DNA of 36,167 nucleotides from Blautia caecimuris (GCF_024622975.1 NZ_JANJZT010000032.1:1-36167); one strand, 5' to 3'; positions 7,632-14,869 are shown, counted from the stretch's first letter. Numbers and translations: made by a program. The notes: a model not told the origin generated them from the sequence alone.

Positions 7632-8969
7632 CTAGTTGTTCTGTTGTTTTCTTAACTTACTCCACTGCTCGATACAGGTCTTTGTAACCTCATCCCAATC
7701 AGCTTCTCCGGCAAGATATTTCTGTACTTCTACACCAGCCACCTGCTGACCCCATGTATTTGGAGCTCCACTGTATACCCATCCGTTCATGGTATTTCCG
7801 GAATTATTTGCATCCATAATTCTCTGTGAAAGTGGATCGGATGCTTTTATTCCATCAAAATTATCATATGGAGGAATAAACTTACAATCATTCACAACAA
7901 TTTTCTGTGCTTCCTGATCGGTGAACATCCAATTGATGAAGTCTTTTGCAGCAGCTTTCTGCGCATCGGTTGCCTTGCTATGAATTGCCCAATATCCTGA
8001 TACACCTACAAAATACTTGCCATCTGAATATCCCGGAACAGAATATGGTAACATATCCAATTTTTGAAGGACTTCCGGATCCGTTGTCTCTACTGCTGGA
8101 GCTACCCAGTTTCCCTGCTTGATACATGCAACACGTTCAATGGCAAGTCCACCCTCTAATGATGTTGTGTAGTCTACAGAATTAAGATTTGCCGTATTGT
8201 TGGCATTGGTTGTATAACTGGCCTGAAAATCAACCATTTTCTTATAGTCTTCAAAGCCGGTTCCCGGAAGCGAATCTGCCGCATATGCTTCATTCGGAGT
8301 CTTAAAGTCATGTGTTAAAGCAACATTAGCGTCATGGTCTCCTGCAATCCATAACTCCTTTGTCGGGTATTCCATAACAGCTTCCAGATTCGGATATTTA
8401 TCCTTCATCTCACCATTATCGATTTTCTCTTTCAAAGTATCAAAACCGGCCTTCATGCCTTCGAAATTCATCATAGAATCTACAGAAACTCCAGCATCCT
8501 CAAACATCTGCTTATTAATAACGAATCCATAACCTTCCATGTATAACGGAATGGCATATACTTTTCCGTCTTTTGTAAAAGTATCCGTTGTTCCTTCTAA
8601 TGCGTGCTGCATAATATCCAGATCAGAAACATCTTCAATAACATCTCCGTAATCTTTCATGTCCGAAAAACCACCTACAGAAAAGATTGTTGGTGGATCC
8701 GACTGCATCTTTGCTTTCATTGATGCGCCAAAATCATTTCCTGTGACAGCTTCAAGATTAATTTCTACATTTGGATGATCCTTTTCATATGCTGCAATTA
8801 ATTTCTTGTATCCTTCATTTGCCTCAATCTTACTCTGGAAAATTGTAATCTTTACATTTTTTCCACTGTTTGCTCCTGTCGAGGTATCTGCAGAATTTCC
8901 GCATCCCACAAATAATCCCCCAAGCATTAGCACTGTCATTCCAACTGCTACTAACTTCTTTGCTTTCAT
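7632..8969 (-). CDS. sugar ABC transporter substrate-binding lipoprotein (CUT1)
   Basis: A 445-residue extracellular solute-binding protein, family 1. The start at 8969 (MKAKKLVAVGMTVLMLGGLF) has GGGAGG seven bases upstream; the frame continues 31 codons further upstream, but those codons cover the operators and leader. A lipoprotein signal ends in the lipobox LFVGC with the lipidated Cys at 23, so the protein is anchored to the outer face of the membrane. The body has the usual pattern (KITIFQSKIEANEGYKKLI, later AAAKDFINWMFTDQEAQK). It is the first gene of the operon and sits directly behind a consensus promoter with LacI-type operators. Confidence 0.92.
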   Translation of the reverse strand: MKAKKLVAVGMTVLMLGGLFVGCGNSADTSTGANSGKNVKITIFQSKIEANEGYKKLIAAYEKDHPNVEINLEAVTGNDFGASMKAKMQSDPPTIFSVGGFSDMKDYGDVIEDVSDLDIMQHALEGTTDTFTKDGKVYAIPLYMEGYGFVINKQMFEDAGVSVDSMMNFEGMKAGFDTLKEKIDNGEMKDKYPNLEAVMEYPTKELWIAGDHDANVALTHDFKTPNEAYAADSLPGTGFEDYKKMVDFQASYTTNANNTANLNSVDYTTSLEGGLAIERVACIKQGNWVAPAVETTDPEVLQKLDMLPYSVPGYSDGKYFVGVSGYWAIHSKATDAQKAAAKDFINWMFTDQEAQKIVVNDCKFIPPYDNFDGIKASDPLSQRIMDANNSGNTMNGWVYSGAPNTWGQQVAGVEVQKYLAGEADWDEVTKTCIEQWSKLRKQQNN

Positions 8970-8987
8970 ATATATTCCTCCCTTTTG

Positions 8988-9083
8988 TGAAACTGTTCCA
9001 TATCTGATCAAAAAAAATTTTTCATCTATGGATGCCTCGTTTTGTGCCACGGAACTGTCCACATCATTTGTGGAACTGTTCCA
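8988..9083. promoter_or_regulatory. three LacI-type operators
   Basis: A perfect palindrome TGGAACTGTTCCA at 9071-9083 covers the expected transcription start. A near copy TGAAACTGTTCCA lies at 8988-9000 and a weaker one, GGAACTGTCCA, around 9051-9061. Centres are about 21 and 62 bp apart, close to whole helical turns, as expected for a repressor that loops DNA. The LacI-family protein at 10715-11668 is the natural candidate. Confidence 0.65.
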
Positions 9084-9090
9084 TATCTGT

Positions 9091-9119
9091 AATATACACT
9101 ATGCGTAACTATATTGCAA
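9091..9119 (-). promoter_or_regulatory. sigma-A promoter of the sugar operon
   Basis: On the minus strand TTGCAA (9114-9119), a 17-bp spacer and TATATT (9091-9096). The start point would fall near 9084, directly at the best operator, so a bound repressor would block initiation. Confidence 0.7.
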
Positions 9120-9249
9120 CATAAAAATGCAGTTTATTCACAGATTCGTTACTATATCCAAAAATCATCTTGATTTTTTATTAAAAATCACTAGAAAAAG
9201 GAGACTATGAAGAAAAGTCTGTAAATAATAATCTTCTATGATAATGATT

Positions 9250-9290
9250 GAGCTGGAAGCACTAAATTGAAGCTTCCAGCTCTTGTTTTA
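9250..9290 (+). terminator. hairpin terminator at the IS end
   Basis: GAGCTGGAAGC (9250-9260) and GCTTCCAGCTC (9272-9282) form a perfect 11-bp stem followed on the plus strand by TTGTTTTATATA. It would stop transcripts entering the IS antisense to the transposase. Confidence 0.6.
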
Positions 9291-9364
9291 TATATACGAC
9301 ATGATTTCGGGCATGTCAAGAACAGACGTCAAAAACGTCCTTCTCATCATGCATACAGATTCTG

Positions 9365-10609
9365 TTATTCTTGGAGTCGTCCCTCATACATAATGCTGAG
9401 TTCGCCGTAGACCTGTCCCCAGTTTCGAATGCTCATAGTCCATTTTTTAGTGGCTTCGAAAGTTGCCAGATACAGGGCTTTCAGGAGCGCTGTATCACTT
9501 GGAAATACGCTTCTCTTACGGTTGAGCTTACGGTAGGTAGAATTCAGACTTTCGATAGCATTTGTCGTGTAAATAACCTTTCTGACATCCGGTGAGAACT
9601 TAAAAATCGGTGTTATTGCATCCCAGTTATCATACCAGCGTTTCATGGAATTTGGGTATTTTACGGTCCATTTTTCAGTAACTCGATCCAGAGCCAGTCT
9701 AGCCTTCTCTTCATCGGAAGCATGGTAAATCGTTTTTAGGTCGGAAGCGAACGCTTTTCTGTCCTTATCCGGAACATATTTTAACGTGTTTCTTACCTGA
9801 TGTACAATACATCTCTGATACTCTGTTTTTGGAAATGCAGCGGCAATTGCCTCTTTAATGCCACTAAGACCGTCAGCGCAGATAATCAGGATATCCTTTG
9901 CACCACGATTCTTCAGCTCATTCAGAACAGACAGCCAGTACTTTGAACTTTCATTATCACCGACAGTGATTGAAAGAACCTCTTTTTTTCCTTCTGTGTT
10001 GATGCCAAGAATGACGTAGGCAGCCAGCTTTCTGATCACTCCATTATCGCGTACGGAATAATGGATGGCATCTATATAGAGGATCGGATATACCTCATCC
10101 AGCGGTCGATTTTGCCAGTCTTCGATCTGAGGCAGAATTTTATCTGTAACGTCTGAAATAAAGCCTTCTGATGTCTCAAAACCGTAGATATCTTCGATGG
10201 TTTCGGATATTTGCCGAGTTGTCATTCCTTTTGCATACATGGAAATAATCTTCTGATCGATATCAGAAATATCCTTCTGACGTTTCTTTACAATCTGTGG
10301 CTCAAATGTTGATTTACGATCCTGCGGAACATCGATATCCATGCTGCCATAGCTGCTGTTTACACGCTTTGATTTATATCCATTGCGGTAATCATCGCTA
10401 TCAGATCGTTCAGATTTTTGGTAACCAAGATGATCATCCATTTCTGCTTCCATCATCTCTTTGATGGTGCCGTCAAGCAGATCCTTAAGCGCATCCTGGA
10501 TATCTTCAGCGATTTCAATATCATACTCCTGAAGAAGTTGCTGAATGATGTTTCGCTTTCCTTCTGTCATTACTACTTTGTGTACAGGTTTCTTTTCTCT
10601 TCTTGCCAT
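9365..10609 (-). CDS. IS256-family (MULE/DDE) transposase
   Basis: A 414-residue cut-and-paste transposase that appears intact. The DDE triad fits Asp180 in YIDAIHYS, Asp246 in ICADGLSGIKEA and Glu353 in TTNAIESLNSTYR; the QRCIVHQVRNT motif between the last two is typical of IS256. The N-terminal part (QDALKDLLDGTIKEMMEAEM, then HLGYQKSE) is the usual DNA-binding region. It is the only gene of the insertion sequence, and the ORF is full length for the family. Confidence 0.93.
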   Translation of the reverse strand: MARREKKPVHKVVMTEGKRNIIQQLLQEYDIEIAEDIQDALKDLLDGTIKEMMEAEMDDHLGYQKSERSDSDDYRNGYKSKRVNSSYGSMDIDVPQDRKSTFEPQIVKKRQKDISDIDQKIISMYAKGMTTRQISETIEDIYGFETSEGFISDVTDKILPQIEDWQNRPLDEVYPILYIDAIHYSVRDNGVIRKLAAYVILGINTEGKKEVLSITVGDNESSKYWLSVLNELKNRGAKDILIICADGLSGIKEAIAAAFPKTEYQRCIVHQVRNTLKYVPDKDRKAFASDLKTIYHASDEEKARLALDRVTEKWTVKYPNSMKRWYDNWDAITPIFKFSPDVRKVIYTTNAIESLNSTYRKLNRKRSVFPSDTALLKALYLATFEATKKWTMSIRNWGQVYGELSIMYEGRLQE

Positions 10610-10714
10610 AATAAAAGGCCTCCTATGATTTATATTTTACCATAGAAGACCTTGCTGTTATTAGCTATTTACAGAAAAAGTTTCACACACTCCTTTGTGC
10701 CAATGCTCTCCATT

Positions 10715-11668
10715 CTACAAAGTATCGCCCTTTTTATATTTTACAGGAACCAATACTTCCCTTTTCTTAAGCGGTTGATCATTGATCAGTTTAATAAGCA
10801 TATTCACACTTTCCTTTGCAACCTTCTTCGCATCCTGTACAATTGAATCAATCGAATGGTAATTGAAGTCCGTGGCATAAGTTCCATCATAAGCCAATAT
10901 TTTTTTGTTTTTTTCTGTCTTGAGGAAGGCGGCTGCACACAAGTCCAAAGCCATAATTCCATCAACGTCCGGATATTGATCCAATAATGTTCTGGTACGT
11001 TTCATACACAATTGATAGTTTACAACTTCCTCCCATTGAAAAGATTCAATGATAACCTCCCTATTATGCTTCTCCATAACATCGATAAGGGCTCTCGCGC
11101 TATCGGCAGAGGCAAGTTCCATCCTGGTCGGATCACTAAAGCACATCACTTTTTTACAGCCTTTTTCCAAAAACAATTCGCCCGCTAAAATTCCTCCCTG
11201 ATGATGATCCGATGTCACCAGCGGGATTCCCGGTATAATCCGATCCAGTGAGATAATTGGTTTCTCAATATTCATATAATATTCATCAGAAAGAAACGCA
11301 GATCCTACAATCAGTCCATCGAACAGATTACGTTCCAATGTATCAAGATATTCTCTTTCCTTGTCCTGATTTCCTCTGGTATTACAAATAACCACATTAT
11401 ATCCGTATTGATCTAATTCTGCCTCAAGATAATTCCAAAGAGTTGAGAAATACGGATGGATAATATCCGGTGTCATAACACCGATAATACCCGTTCTTTT
11501 CTTATACAGATTTCTGATCCACTGATTAGGAATATAATCTAGCTCCTCTACCGCCTTCTTAATTTTGTTTTTGCTTTTCTCTGATACATATCCGCTACCA
11601 TTTAACGCTCTGGATACCGTGCTGGGTGCTACATGTGCCAGCTTTGCAACTTCTCGAATGCTTGCCAT
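10715..11668 (-). CDS. LacI-family transcriptional regulator
   Basis: A 317-residue repressor. Residues 1-50 are the classic helix-turn-helix and hinge helix (IREVAKLAHVAPSTVSRALNG), and residues 60-310 form a periplasmic-binding-protein-like sugar domain (GIIGVMTPDIIHPYFSTLW, DGLIVGSAFLS, VDGIMALDLCAAAFL). The start at 11668 has GAGGAG upstream. It lies on the same strand upstream of the sugar operon, and operators of the expected kind (TGGAACTGTTCCA) cover that promoter, so it most likely represses the operon until an alpha-glucoside or its product binds. The IS256 copy now lies between the two. Confidence 0.9.
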   Translation of the reverse strand: MASIREVAKLAHVAPSTVSRALNGSGYVSEKSKNKIKKAVEELDYIPNQWIRNLYKKRTGIIGVMTPDIIHPYFSTLWNYLEAELDQYGYNVVICNTRGNQDKEREYLDTLERNLFDGLIVGSAFLSDEYYMNIEKPIISLDRIIPGIPLVTSDHHQGGILAGELFLEKGCKKVMCFSDPTRMELASADSARALIDVMEKHNREVIIESFQWEEVVNYQLCMKRTRTLLDQYPDVDGIMALDLCAAAFLKTEKNKKILAYDGTYATDFNYHSIDSIVQDAKKVAKESVNMLIKLINDQPLKKREVLVPVKYKKGDTL

Positions 11669-11729
11669 AATCTCTTCTCCTCACTTGTGTAATTGCAAAC
11701 GAATTGCCCTTATATTCCCCTTTATCCTC

Positions 11730-11909
11730 TTAATTAAATCCGACAACCTTCTGCGACAATCGATAAGCCGCAACCGAAATCTTGCGGCCTCCCTTACCCG
11801 GAAGATTCATGGTCTGTCCCATAATGCCATTGCGGAGTTGCTGGAAGATTATAATATCTTTTTCCTTAATATACTGAAGTTCTATTTTATTATACACCTT
11901 TTTGTCCAT
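11730..11909 (-). CDS. possible ORF or gene remnant, 59 residues
   Basis: An ATG at 11909 opens a frame ending VAAYRLSQKVVGFN. Its composition looks protein-like (LRNGIMGQTMNLPGKGGRK), but there is no ribosome site and a consensus promoter overlaps its start. I do not recognise a family; a decayed C-terminal fragment is the most likely reading. Confidence 0.2.
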   Translation of the reverse strand: MDKKVYNKIELQYIKEKDIIIFQQLRNGIMGQTMNLPGKGGRKISVAAYRLSQKVVGFN

Positions 11910-11918
11910 GGAGTCGAA
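11889..11918 (-). promoter_or_regulatory. candidate promoter of the LacI-type gene
   Basis: On the minus strand TTCGAC (11913-11918), an 18-bp spacer and TATAAT (11889-11894). The message would carry a leader of about 215 bases before the ATG at 11668. The -10 is perfect but the -35 is weak. Confidence 0.4.
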
Positions 11919-12014
11919 CTATTTTTACTTAACAGTCTCTTAAATAATCTATTTAGGATTCATTTTATGCTCATATTTTATTTACAAACTTCTCATAATA
12001 TCCACATATCATGT

Positions 12015-12161
12015 ATGGCATACCTGATCGGCGGATATTTTATTTATGTTACGATCACTTTCGTTATCAAAGGACTGATCATCTCCGCAGTGCTTTATCC
12101 GGCACTGATTGCCGTACCATATATCCGTCAGCAGTCATTCGGCATTGCAGATAAGCAGTAA
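12015..12161 (+). pseudogene. C-terminal remnant of a membrane protein
   Basis: Forty-eight codons (MAYLIGGYFIYVTITF, then IKGLIISAVLYPAL) encode one or two membrane helices and a polar tail ending FGIADKQ, with no ribosome site or upstream domain. The helix followed by a basic end recalls the C-terminus of ECF-type substrate-binding subunits, but the fragment is too short to name. Confidence 0.35.
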
Positions 12162-12203
12162 TTTTCATTGTTTCATATACTTAAAAGAAGGAGTTTCCGC
12201 TAA

Positions 12204-12333
12204 TGGGTGCGCCCCATAAGGGGTGATTTGCGCAGCAAATCAACGGATTCCGAATGTTTGCAGAATTGCGAGAGCAGCTTGCTGCGAAGCAATTCGTGGG
12301 CATCAGTTGGGGGCAAAAGACCTTTTGCACCCA
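12204..12333. repeat. cloverleaf-like structured repeat, about 130 bases
   Basis: A closing stem TGGGTGC (12204-12210) / GCACCCA (12327-12333) surrounds CCCC-ATAA-GGGG (12212-12223), GATTTGC-GCA-GCAAATC (12225-12241) and a two-part stem GAATTGC...GCAGC-TT-GCTGC...GCAATTC (12263-12295). A competing hairpin, GTTGGG-G-GCAAAA...TTTTGC-A-CCCAAC, spans 12306-12335. No protein is encoded. Confidence 0.6.
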
Positions 12334-12336
12334 ACA

Positions 12337-12425
12337 TCATTCAATGTGACTACCAAAAATATTAATATCAGCAAATCCTGTCAGCAAATTAACAAATGTA
12401 GATTTTCCAGTACCATTGCCATACT
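12337..12425 (-). pseudogene. ABC-transporter ATPase fragment fused behind parA
   Basis: In a different frame from the ParA ORF the minus strand reads GNGTGKSTFVNLLTG and stops after FGSHIE. This is a Walker A motif with the following helix typical of ABC ATPases, and nothing else of such a gene is present. It overlaps the last codons of the ParA ORF, so the junction lies near 12420-12440. Confidence 0.45.
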
Positions 12426-13130
12426 TCCCGGAAGTGCTTCCCCCTCCACACTTACCTCTGATGCCCTGACTGACATCGGTATCTCTGTTCCAAATACCTT
12501 GATTGATGCCGAATAAGTATCATATACAATCAGTGAAATATCCCTAGCATAATTAGTTCTGTTATCAACCATAGTTAGAAGAATTCCTTCAATCTTGAGC
12601 TTTGGATTCAGCTGCTTCTTTACTCTTCCTATTGTCTTGATCAGCTGCTGTAGGCCTTTGACCGGAAGATATGCTGCCTGCACCGGTATCAGTACAGAAT
12701 CTGCACACGCCAATGCGTTAATCGTCAGCATTCCAAGTGAAGGCATACAATCAATTATTATGTAATCATAAAATTCTCTCAGCCTGTCTACCATAGATCT
12801 CAGGATCAGTTCCCTGCTCATGGCATTTACCAAAGACACCTCTATCGCTGATAATTCAATGTTGGCAGGGATAAGGTCTACACCTTCCTTATGGTGTAAG
12901 ATAGTCTTTTCTATATTCAGTTTTTCATCATTCACAATGTTCATCATCAGTGTTGCCAGAGAATACTCCATTTCATCCGGCTCCTCATAACCTAAGCTGA
13001 TTGTAAGACTTCCCTGTGGATCTGCGTCTATCAGAAGCACTTCCTTTGCCAATCCTATTCCAAGATTCACACATGATACTGTTTTACCTACTCCACCTTT
13101 TTGATTTGATACTGCTATTACTCTGCACAT
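12381..13130 (-). CDS. parA: ParA-family partition ATPase with replaced C-terminus
   Basis: A deviant Walker-type ATPase of 249 residues. Residues 8-17 are the Walker A motif SNQKGGVGKT, followed by LLIDADPQGS and DYIIIDCMPSLG, all standard for ParA/Soj proteins that segregate DNA with ParB. The late conserved stretch IPMSVRASEVSVEGEA is present, but instead of the usual tail (a Y-D-x-x-G-K-V-A-x-A-Y type helix) the frame runs into LPGSMAMVLENLHLLIC and stops. The DNA behind it reads, in another frame, as an ABC ATPase fragment, so the 3' end looks replaced by a rearrangement. It follows parB by 17 bases with a GGAG site. Whether it still works is unknown. Confidence 0.85.
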   Translation of the reverse strand: MCRVIAVSNQKGGVGKTVSCVNLGIGLAKEVLLIDADPQGSLTISLGYEEPDEMEYSLATLMMNIVNDEKLNIEKTILHHKEGVDLIPANIELSAIEVSLVNAMSRELILRSMVDRLREFYDYIIIDCMPSLGMLTINALACADSVLIPVQAAYLPVKGLQQLIKTIGRVKKQLNPKLKIEGILLTMVDNRTNYARDISLIVYDTYSASIKVFGTEIPMSVRASEVSVEGEALPGSMAMVLENLHLLIC

Positions 13131-13147
13131 ATTCTGTTTCTCCTTTC

Positions 13148-14011
13148 CTAAATCCAGTTACTATTTCTCCATGATTTCAATATTTCCAATATTTCTCTAC
13201 GCATCTGTTCCGATGTATAGGTTGATGGGAAAAATCTGTATAATTGTTCATTCTTAAAAACTACTCTGTCTGCTTCCTTCTGTTTTATCTCTCCAAGGAT
13301 TCCTTCCGCTTCGCTTTCTGTAAGCTTTCCAGCCTCACTTAATTTCTTAATCCTTATTGCCTGCGAAAGCGATGGCGTACACTGGGTTGCCTCCATTGCA
13401 TCAATAATTTCCTGCTGTTCTTTCTTTTTCAGATAAGATAACTGCACTGCCGGGGTAAATCCCATTGATCCGTCATCCACCTTATCTAATAGAGCCGGTA
13501 TCAGTTCTGTCATTTTGATATAACGCTGGACCTGCTTTGCACTGTCTCCACAAAGTTCTCCAATCACATCAATACTTCTCTTTCCTGTATTGTGGTCAAC
13601 TTGACCACAATTCTTTCTGCCTGCTTTCTTTTTAATGGCATCATATTTCATCTTGTAAGCATATGCTTTTTCACTTGGCGTAATCTGCTCTCTCTGTAAA
13701 TTAGAATCCACCATAGTCACTACAGCTTCATCATCCTGCATCATGCGGATAATCACAGGAATTTTCTTATACCCCAGTCGCTCCGCTGCATATTTCCTTC
13801 TGTGACCTGAAATGATTTCATAGTAACCTTCTTTTCTCGGCCTGACGATCAATGGATTAAGAACTCCATATTTCTTAATACTGTCCTGTAGTTCAATCAT
13901 CTGACTGTCACCAATAACCTTGAATGGATGATTTGTAAAATTTCTTAACCGCTCCATTTCAATTTCAACTACTTTTTCATCCGAATCTCTGATATCCGTC
14001 TTTTCTGTCAA
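13148..14011 (-). CDS. parB: ParB/Spo0J-family partition protein
   Basis: A centromere-binding protein of about 287 residues. The N-terminal ParB domain has ISGHRRKYAAERLGYKKIPVI (the GHRR CTPase motif) and NLQREQITPSEKAYAYKMKYDA; the central helix-turn-helix domain has GDSAKQVQRYIKMTELIPALLDKVD. The frame may open at GTG 14017, but GGAGG lies two bases from that codon and eight from TTG 14011, so TTG is preferred. It is encoded upstream of parA in one operon. The gene itself contains a perfect 23-bp palindrome. Such pairs occur on plasmids and in clostridial integrative elements; here they lie on the host side of the tRNA fragment. Confidence 0.88.
   Translation of the reverse strand: MTEKTDIRDSDEKVVEIEMERLRNFTNHPFKVIGDSQMIELQDSIKKYGVLNPLIVRPRKEGYYEIISGHRRKYAAERLGYKKIPVIIRMMQDDEAVVTMVDSNLQREQITPSEKAYAYKMKYDAIKKKAGRKNCGQVDHNTGKRSIDVIGELCGDSAKQVQRYIKMTELIPALLDKVDDGSMGFTPAVQLSYLKKKEQQEIIDAMEATQCTPSLSQAIRIKKLSEAGKLTESEAEGILGEIKQKEADRVVFKNEQLYRFFPSTYTSEQMRREILEILKSWRNSNWI
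13589..13611. repeat. perfect 23-bp palindrome inside parB, candidate parS
   Basis: ATTGTGGTCAA and TTGACCACAAT are exact inverted arms around a single C. It encodes the NCGQVDHN part of ParB. Partition sites are often palindromes in or beside parAB, but coding constraint could explain it. Confidence 0.45.
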
Positions 14012-14037
14012 TGACACTTCCTCCTTTTCCCTGAACG

Positions 14038-14081
14038 AAAAAAATCGCCCAGACTAGAATTTTTAATCTAATCTGAGCGAT
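14038..14081 (-). terminator. terminator upstream of parB
   Basis: ATCGCTCAGATTAGA and TCTAGTCTGGGCGAT (minus strand) form a 15-bp stem with two G-T pairs, followed by a run of seven T. It ends about 27 bases before the parB start and insulates or attenuates the operon. Confidence 0.65.
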
Positions 14082-14173
14082 ACTTCGTCAGGCCTGTTTT
14101 CTTCAAGCAAGAAAACCATTTTTACATTCATTGACAACCTAAATCTTATCCTACACTTTAGTTATCTCCATTG

Positions 14174-14265
14174 GGTGCTTGAATAGATTTAGTTCTTGGT
14201 GCTCGTTTTTTCTTTTCGGTGCTCCAATTACTCATTTTTATATTTTTTCGGTGCTCGCAAGCACC
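14174..14265. repeat. four GGTGCT repeats plus one inverted copy
   Basis: GGTGCT occurs at 14174, 14198, 14218 and 14250, and the last forms a hairpin with AGCACC at 14260-14265. Spacing is 24, 20 and 32 bases. The AT-rich setting between parB and the tRNA fragment suits iterons or a partition site, but a decayed repeat is equally possible. Confidence 0.35.
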
Positions 14266-14267
14266 AT

Positions 14268-14309
14268 AAAATAAAAAATGCAACAATGAATTTTCACGAT
14301 CATTGTTGC
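14268..14309 (-). terminator. terminator of the tRNA gene
   Basis: On the minus strand GCAACAATGA and TCATTGTTGC form a 10-bp stem followed by ATTTTTTATTTTA. It starts 11 bases beyond the 3' end of the tRNA fragment, as expected for the original chromosomal tRNA terminator. Confidence 0.7.
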
Positions 14310-14319
14310 AAAAAATCGA

Positions 14320-14360
14320 TGTTCCCGGCGGGAATTGAACCCACAACTAGCGCTTAGGAG
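14320..14360 (-). other. 3' half of tRNA-Arg(CCT): attachment site at the ICE end
   Basis: On the minus strand, CTCCTAA (anticodon loop, anticodon CCT), GCGCT, a four-base variable loop, a T arm GTGGG-TTCAATT-CCCGC and the acceptor half CGGGAACA. The bases before the loop (CCATA) cannot pair with GCGCT, so the gene is cut exactly at the anticodon loop, a known crossover position for tyrosine integrases. The 5' half should lie at the other end of the element, outside the window. Confidence 0.75.
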
Positions 14361-14598
14361 TATGGCTTACCATGTGATACACGGTTCGGATGTAACTTCC
14401 AATATCATCCCTTACGCAGAATGACTTGTAGTAAACGAACTTTATGGTGCAAAACACCTATTCTGACGCAGTTTTATGCGTCCGTTGGGTGGTCCTATTA
14501 GCAAATTCTTAGCAAGAGGCCATCCCGCCAAAGTTGATTGCTACTGCCATTCTTCATTCCCTTAGTTAAAATGACAAGGCAAATACATTGAGGTTACT
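14361..14598. other. non-coding ICE end with several hairpins
   Basis: There is no gene in these 238 bases. Small inverted repeats occur: GGTGCAAAACACC, GACGC-N8-GCGTC, and an imperfect stem between GGGTGGTCC and GGCCATCCC. This is where arm-type integrase and excisionase sites would be expected. Confidence 0.4.
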
Positions 14599-14796
14599 AT
14601 GAACAAGAAAGAGAAAAAGTCACTGCCGGAACCGCGCACATACACCGTGGAACAGATTGCGGCCATGCTCAACATCGGCCGCACGACCGCATATCAGCTC
14701 GTCAAGCAGGAGGAGTTCAGGATCGTCCGCATAGGCAATGCGATCCGCGTTTCCAAGAAATCTTTTGACGAGTGGCTGGAAAGTTTAGAATTGTGA
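14599..14796 (+). CDS. excisionase-like helix-turn-helix protein (Xis/MerR-like)
   Basis: A 65-residue DNA-binding protein. EPRTYTVEQIAAMLNIGRTTAYQLV is a winged helix-turn-helix of the excisionase type, and the end IGNAIRVSKKSFDEWLESLEL is the usual wing and last helix. It has a GAGGTTACT-ATG start. It is the first gene inside the ICE, 240 bases from the attachment site, and should bend the DNA to favour excision, or act as the equivalent regulator. The integrase gene is not beside it, so it must lie at the other end, next to this gene only when the ICE is circular. Confidence 0.75.
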   Translation: MNKKEKKSLPEPRTYTVEQIAAMLNIGRTTAYQLVKQEEFRIVRIGNAIRVSKKSFDEWLESLEL

Positions 14797-14806
14797 ATAT
14801 CGCAAG

Positions 14807-14843
14807 AAACGCCGTAGGCTCAAAAAACCTATGGCGTTTTTTT
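14807..14843 (+). terminator. rho-independent terminator
   Basis: AAACGCCGTAGG and CCTATGGCGTTT form a 12-bp stem (one G-T pair) followed by TTTTTTT on the plus strand. It closes the excisionase transcript. Confidence 0.8.
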
Positions 14844-14869
14844 ATACCCATTTTTGAAGGAGGCTGGCA

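Larger units (their letters stand above)
9218..10675 (-). mobile_element. IS256-family insertion sequence
   Basis: About 1.46 kb carrying one transposase. Related ends read TCTGTAAATA...TCTTCTATG inward from 9218 and, on the other strand, from 10675, with a gap between the two conserved blocks. An exact 8-bp target duplication is not clear; AGAAAAG left and AGAAAAAG right of the ends is the nearest match. It separates the LacI-type gene from its presumed operon and leaves the promoter at 9091-9119 intact. Confidence 0.75.

Noticed and set aside
9190..9217. AGAAAAAG flanking the IS256 copy as an 8-bp target duplication
   Set aside because: Copies occur near both ends, but placing the IS borders there does not align the inverted repeats, so no duplication is assigned.
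11565..12161. Plus-strand frame of 198 codons
   Set aside because: The first part is antisense to the LacI-type gene and the middle is low-complexity; only the last 48 codons look protein-derived and are listed as a remnant.
14158..14346. Minus-strand frame of 62 codons
   Set aside because: It reads straight through the tRNA-Arg 3' half and its terminator, so it is not a real protein gene.
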